Position numbers and translations under genes: made by a program | The notes under the pieces: model-generated | Told to the model about the DNA's origin: nothing | The model's database searches: none | Seen by the model: only the letters and a program-made list of their open reading frames with translations | From: Biscogniauxia marginata | Taxonomy: Eukaryota; Ascomycota; Sordariomycetes; Xylariales; Xylariaceae | NCBI GenBank assembly: GCA_022695795.1 | Contig: MU404227.1 | Span: 1-50,829, forward strand | DNA: 50,829 nt | Direction: 5' to 3' | In this document: positions 46,101 to 50,829 of the stretch, piece by piece | How positions within the stretch are numbered: the first letter of the stretch is position 1 | How the letters are laid out: every line of letters starts with the position of its first letter

Positions 46101-46600
46101 TTCGTTTTTATATTTATTTCTCTAGAGTTACTTGTGGTACTTATTTCATAACCCGTAGTGGTTAACTCCTCTTATTTCTGATCTTAATAAAGCGTATCTA
46201 TCTCGAAATTTATTTGTGAATTGTTTTTTTAAGCTAATTTATTCCTAAGATTATATTGTGATTTAATATGTGTATAATATTAAGAATAACTTATTTAAGA
46301 TGTTTTTAAATAGTTACTAAGAGAGAAATTGTTTCTTTTAACATCTTATTATTCTTATAACTAGATATGTTTTTTTTAAAGTTTTATAACTTATATAGAC
46401 TTTATTTATATATTTATAGTATTCTATTTTCTTAAGCTACCTTTATTAAGACATAGCTTTTATTAGCTCTTGAATTTATTAAGGCTTTGTACTCCCTTTT
46501 ATTATACCTAACTCTAGTTATAATGGTGTTGTTAAGTCCTGACTAGACTTTATATAAGAACTTGTTATTTATGGCTTCTCGTTGTCTTACTAGCGAGAGC
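43200..46600 (-). pseudogene. pol of element D (PR-RT-RH-IN remnants)
   Basis: Read right to left: the protease site at about 46468-46476, where the DSG triad reads NSR; the RT core with YLDDILIY (YLDD at 45434-45445) followed by KHIKQVLKALEGVNLLIYS; then RNase H; then the integrase zinc finger with EFHEYPLYGHQGIFKT (44345-44395), whose last CxxC has its second Cys as Tyr. Protease before RT before integrase defines Ty3/Gypsy. Numerous stops and Asp/Gly-to-Asn/Arg changes show RIP. Confidence 0.8.
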
Positions 46601-47799
46601 TTTTGCCGTTTTTTGGTTTTCTATATTTCTTTTCTTTTGGTTTTCTATATTTCTTTTCTTTTGGTTTTCATAGGAGCGTATTTCTAGTAATTATTGCTTA
46701 AATAATCTTTTTAATTTCTTTTTACGTAATAAGGAGTGAAAGGTTTATTCTTTATATAGAACTTTACACATTGAAACTTTAATTCCTTTTCGAGAGCCTT
46801 TTTATAACCTAAGTTCGTTTTATTAACTTGGAATTTTTTGAAGTTCTAGATTATTTTCGAATAAAACGAATAATTACCGAGTTTACTTGCTAGGGGTATC
46901 TCGATGTCTCTTTTTAGGTTTATATTAATTTTTAAAAACTTTTCTCTTTTCTTAAGATATGTTTTAGTAATTTGTTTATAACTTTATTTAGTCGCATGTG
47001 TCTTTACTTATTATTTTGTTAAGTGCTTTTTTATAGAGTTAAATAGACCAGTGTCGTATTTAGTTCGTTTTTCGAGTCATTATAAAAAATGTAATTTTTT
47101 CTATAATTCCTATAATTCTTCCTTAATCTCGTCTTTTTCGAAACCTACTTTAAGTATATCGTGTATATCGCATAATATTAAGGTATAACATATGCAACTT
47201 TTAGCCATTACTTTGTAGCTTCTTTCGGAGCTTAAGTGAAAATAACATGCTTTAAAGTAATATAGCCATCGTGGGGTGTTATTACAAATGCACTTATTTT
47301 CTTCCATGTCGTTACTTTCTAGTTCTTAAGGATAATAACCGGCTTCATCCTTAAAGCTTTTATATATTTAACAAGCGTCGTTAATATAAAAGCTTTAATA
47401 TAACAATACATATTTCCTTAAGTTTTAATGGATATTACAGTTATTATCTATATAAAACCTTTAATTTAAACTATTATATTGGTTTTTTCCCTAATAAGTT
47501 TCGCATTTATCGTTTTTATAATGGCTTTAATGTAGATTACCATGGTTTAACTTAATTCTTAAGTCGTATCTTAACTTATAATTATCATATTTATATAGTA
47601 ATTCGCTTTCGTTATATCCTTATTTAGCTTATTTTAATATGAGATATTCTAAATATAAGTAGTTATCCTTTAAACAGTTTTTGCGGTTAACCTAATAAAA
47701 TCCATAAACTTCTTCTATAAAGACTTCCTCGATCTTTTCTACCTTAATAGTGCCGATAATAAATACTTAATTTATTTTTTTGTTATTTTCGAATTAAAC

Positions 47800-49054
47800 T
47801 CTTGCCTCGGCGACTTTTTTCTCGGATTAAGGAATCCCTCTTGTTCTTAGTTCCTATTTCTTAAGACTTCGGCACTTGTTTTTATAATATTTTTTCTTTT
47901 TATAATTAAAACACTTAATAGTTAATTTGTTTTGTTTCTTTCGTTCTTTTTAAATAACGTTAATTTCAATAGGGTTTAACTTAGTTCTAGTGCCTTTCCT
48001 GGTTCCGGCACCGCTTCTGTGATTTCCTCCTTTCAACTAATCGCTATTCTTTCGTTATATCGTTTTTTTTTTTAAGGTACCGTTCGAAGTTCTCGTTATT
48101 AATAGTAATTGCCATTATAACGTAGTTATTAAACTTTCCTAAGTTTTTTTTTTATATAGGTTTGTTTTATATAATTTATTCTTTATATGGTTTTTTAACC
48201 CTTAATAAAATAAATAATACAGGTTTTCGATAAGTAATTATAACTAGCTTGTGAGTTTCTTGAACTTAATAGTGTAGTTTAAAGCCTTCTTATTTTGTCG
48301 TAGTTTATAAAGTCGAGCTTCGGCTTGTTACTTAAGAATTGAATTACCGAATATAAACCTAAGTTATTTTTTAAATTTTTTATAATTTTTAAAGACTTTT
48401 TTTGTGTTTTCTCGGGCGTTTGGTCCGTTTTCTAAATAATTTTTTAACACTAATTAAAACTAGGTTAAGGCGGTTTCGGCGAGGAGCTAGGATACTATAA
48501 AAACCTTTTATTCCTTAGTAGTAATCGTTTTATAATAGAATCGTAAGTAGGTTCCAGCTTGAATTAGAAATCCTTTTAAATTGTTTAACCTATTATATTT
48601 ACTAGGTATAATAAGTTTAAAACCCTTCATATCGGGGGTTGTTATATTGTTTTCGTCGTTTAAGTTATTAAAGTCGTTATCGTTTAAGGGTGGTTATTTG
48701 TTTTTAAGAGGTAGGGGTTATTTTGCCTAGTTATCTTCTTTTTTAGGTATTTCTTCTTCTTTCTTTTCTTCTTCCTTAAATACTTCTTTTTGCTGATCTT
48801 TCGAGATGTTTTTCTGGGATTCTTTTTTAGCTACAATTATAATGGACTCTTATGTTGGTTCTTTTAAACCTTTTAGTTATATCGTAAAAAGACCTAAAGT
48901 TTTCGTTTAAGAGCTTATTAATTATTGTTTTTTTATTTGTTTCTTTTTTTGTTGCTTTTTGGTTTTAAGGGGTATGTTTGTCCTGGGACGGTTTAATTAA
49001 GAGTTCTTTCCTTTCTTAAACCAATATTAAGCACTGATCAAAGAGCTATTAAAA
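47800..49054 (-). pseudogene. gag of element D with RIP-altered zinc knuckle
   Basis: A 14-codon CCHC knuckle sits at 47872-47913: first and last Cys remain, the second Cys and the His read Tyr, and Gly reads Lys. Upstream capsid-like sequence (48100-48700) is in broken frames. A Cys-rich spacer 3' of gag (47340-47720) is shared with element A. The primer-binding site should be just inside 49054 but I cannot match it to a tRNA. Confidence 0.7.
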
Positions 49055-49480
49055 TGTGACGAACCTTTTTATGTGTTCCTAGTTAGCTAACTTCATAGGT
49101 AAGTACGTACTAGGTTTTCTTGATTTGAAGGTAATAGTGGGTCGAGATTGGTTTAATTAATTTATAATGTTATGTTCGTTAAAAAAGTTTTAAGGTATTC
49201 TCATTATAGTATTAAAGAGTGATTATAGTTTTAGATTAATAGCTAAAAAACTAGAAAGAATGACTAAATATATAAGGAGATTCCGATTTATTTATATAAA
49301 TGTCTCTTAGGATTATTATCTAAAGCACTTCCTAGTTCTTCGTATTATCTATTAATCCCAACAGATAATGTGTGGGTCTTTTTTTAATTATCTCTTTATG
49401 GTAATAGATAATTGAGATAAAAGTTACGTGACTAACACGTAATAACGTCCAAAAATAAAACTACCTTTTAATTCGTAATA
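49055..49480 (-). repeat. 5' LTR of element D
   Basis: Begins TGTGACGAACC and ends ATTCGTAATA; the same length as the 41979 LTR. Confidence 0.88.
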
Positions 49481-49485
49481 GTAAC

Positions 49486-50829
49486 CTTTCATCCTAATTA
49501 TATTATCTTATCGTGTTACTAAAAATATGCGAATAAATTCAAAAAAAAGGAATTCCTCTAAATACCAATACGAACTAGCCGCCGCTATCGATTAATTTAA
49601 ATATATAATTATGCCTTATACTCGCTATTTTAAGAGGGGCTTATTATATAAAATGTTAAAAAATCGGAAAAAATGTCAGAATTATAACGAGATTAATACC
49701 ACCTCTTATAATGATAACCACGTTTTCTTAAAATCCTTTTAAAACATCTAGAAAAAAAAACTTAAAATAAATCGAGAAAAACAAATAACCGTTTAACAAC
49801 TTTAAAAACTATTAAGTAAAATTACGCGATTAAATTGTTAATTTAAATAATTACGTAAGTGTGGGGTCTAATTTATTCGACGCGAACTTTAAAACCTAAA
49901 TAAATTAAAAAATCAAAAACGTATTAAGGCGGAGTAAAAGCGTTTTTAAACCGAATAACAGTTTTTAACCGAATAAGTTAAAGTTGCTTCCGAGGTTGTT
50001 CCCTCCTTTAACTAGTCGTAATTAGATCACGACCTAGGTTTTTAAATCCCCTTAAGCGATCTAGGTTTTAGCGGTAAAAGCTTTTAAGCTTAGCCGTTAA
50101 ATTCTTTAAATGTTTAAGTAGTTTTTAAGTGTTCTTTTTTAGTAAGTAACCTTCCTATTTAACAAAATACTGTAATTAACCTTTAACCCGTTTTAAATCT
50201 AGTATCTTTTTTATTTTATACTTATTAGGGTTTTCTTTAAATTCTAGTTGGTTTTTTAGTATAGCGTTATTTAGTGCTGGTTTTAAGAGTAAAACATGGA
50301 ATATAAAATATATTTTAAATCTTTTCGGTAGCGTTAACTTATAATTAATTTTTAAAATAACTTTTTTAATCTTATATGGTTTTAACTTTTTAAACTTAAG
50401 TTTTTTGTTAAGTCGTTTTATTTTAATTTAAGGTGTTTTTAATATTACGCTTTGTCGTTAACGAAACAAGTAAACCATGTCTTTTCTCTTAAGAATTAGT
50501 CTTTTAATTCTTTTTTTATTATAATATTTTGTCATTTTATTTTAAATAAACTATAATTCTTTTTATAGCCGTTATTATATTGCTTAAACCTTTTTAAATA
50601 GTACTTTTACTCTTAAGGCCTTTATTTCGACTTTTAATGTTTTCGTGAGTTCGATTAATTGTCTTTAGATTTCCGCTTTTTGCTTGTATATTACCTCGTG
50701 TAGTGACATTTTTATATCTTTGTTAATCGAAATGTTATATGCTATTTAAGTTATTAATAACAATTTTACTTAGTTATTTATTTCTTAGTTAATATAACTT
50801 TATAAATATTGTTTTATTATTTATTTATT
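49486..50829 (-). pseudogene. 3' internal part of element E
   Basis: Contains the antisense Cys-rich frame remnant (about 49500-50100) and the start of the 3' pol region, as in D 42405-43890. It is cut by the window end. Confidence 0.6.

Larger units (their letters stand above)
41979..49480 (-). mobile_element. Complete Gypsy element D, 7.5 kb, youngest
   Basis: Two LTRs of equal length (426 bp each) bound 6.65 kb of internal DNA. The target duplication GTAAC is present at 41974-41978 and 49481-49485. On the minus strand the order is gag, zinc knuckle, protease, RT, integrase, the order of Ty3/Gypsy. It is less AT-rich than A, B or C, and its LTRs are close to identical in form. All frames are broken by stops, so it cannot move on its own. 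Confidence 0.88.
31505..50829. other. AT-rich, RIP-degraded retrotransposon block
   Basis: From here to the window end almost all sequence is A and T, with stops in all frames, yet the order of retroelement parts can still be read. Cys and His codons of zinc fingers have become Tyr (TGT to TAT, CAT to TAT) and acidic or Gly codons have become Asn, Lys or Arg. This pattern of C-to-T on both strands is that of RIP. The edge near 31505 is sharp. 31505-31999 itself holds no element I can name. Confidence 0.85.
41541..50829 (-). mobile_element. Gypsy element E, split by element D (nested in C)
   Basis: 3' LTR 41541-41926 and 52 bp of internal sequence (41927-41978), then element D, then E resumes at 49486 and runs to the window end. 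The join of 41978 to 49486 matches the same stretch of C after its LTR (TTTATTTTTAAA, then TTATCGTGTTA). 49970-50829 matches D 43020-43890. Its upstream part continues out of the window. Confidence 0.75.

Noticed and set aside
47110..47307. 65-codon minus-strand frame in element D
   Set aside because: Chance open stretch of the RIP-degraded gag-pol spacer, not a separate gene.
49055..50829. Tandem element sharing the 49055 LTR as its 3' LTR
   Set aside because: GTAAC on both sides of 41979-49480 and the good join of 41978 to 49486 show instead that D is inserted in E.
32462..50829. CRISPR-like or regularly spaced repeats in the AT block
   Set aside because: Repeats are LTRs, microsatellites and an 18-bp array; the host is a eukaryote.

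Overview
The window is nuclear DNA of a filamentous ascomycete (Pezizomycotina). Short spliceosomal introns of about 48-85 bp interrupt most genes. The families present are typical of these fungi: a PTH11-type rhodopsin-domain protein, a HeLo-domain protein, a Dal5-like permease, a RINT-1/Tip20 vesicle tether, and a tRNA-Leu with an intron. From about 31.5 kb the sequence turns abruptly into an AT-rich block with C-to-T and G-to-A decay of retrotransposon motifs, the usual mark of repeat-induced point mutation (RIP). The exact species cannot be told from the sequence.

Region 1 (1-11 kb) looks like a worn accessory or secondary-metabolism patch. It holds an Erg6-like SAM methyltransferase, a cytochrome P450, a seven-helix PTH11-like membrane protein and an O-methyltransferase. 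The last carries a stop at codon 7 and lacks the usual catalytic histidine. No polyketide synthase, NRPS or terpene core enzyme is visible. Between them lies a decayed copy of cytosolic arginyl-tRNA synthetase (1849-3546), cut in two by a 137-bp solo LTR with a 5-bp target duplication. A sister solo LTR sits 8 bp in front of the P450 start codon.

Region 2 (11-22 kb) holds mostly housekeeping genes: a helical protein with a possible HET-s-like amyloid tail, a Ymc1-type mitochondrial carrier, RINT-1/Tip20, tRNA-Leu(AAG), a small DUF3602-like protein and a Dal5-type MFS permease with a 23-nt micro-exon.

Region 3 (22-29.5 kb) has two divergently transcribed kinase-fold genes. One is a HeLo domain fused to a kinase domain without the catalytic Asp, an MLKL-like layout. 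The other is an intact-looking Ser/Thr kinase. They are followed by two unrecognised genes. A 172-bp fragment of the same LTR family that fills the AT-rich block lies beside the HeLo gene and has not undergone RIP.

Region 4 (31.5 kb to the end) is a nest of Ty3/Gypsy elements of one family. From LTR boundaries, orientation and matching interrupted sequence I read five levels: A (plus strand) contains B, which contains C, which contains E, which contains D (all four minus strand). A solo LTR is also inserted in A. D (41979-49480) is complete, with two 426-bp LTRs and the target duplication GTAAC on both sides. Its order PR-RT-IN is that of Gypsy. The right arms of A, B, C and E must lie beyond the window. 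B to E also carry traces of a cysteine-rich reading frame on the strand opposite to pol, next to the 3' LTR.
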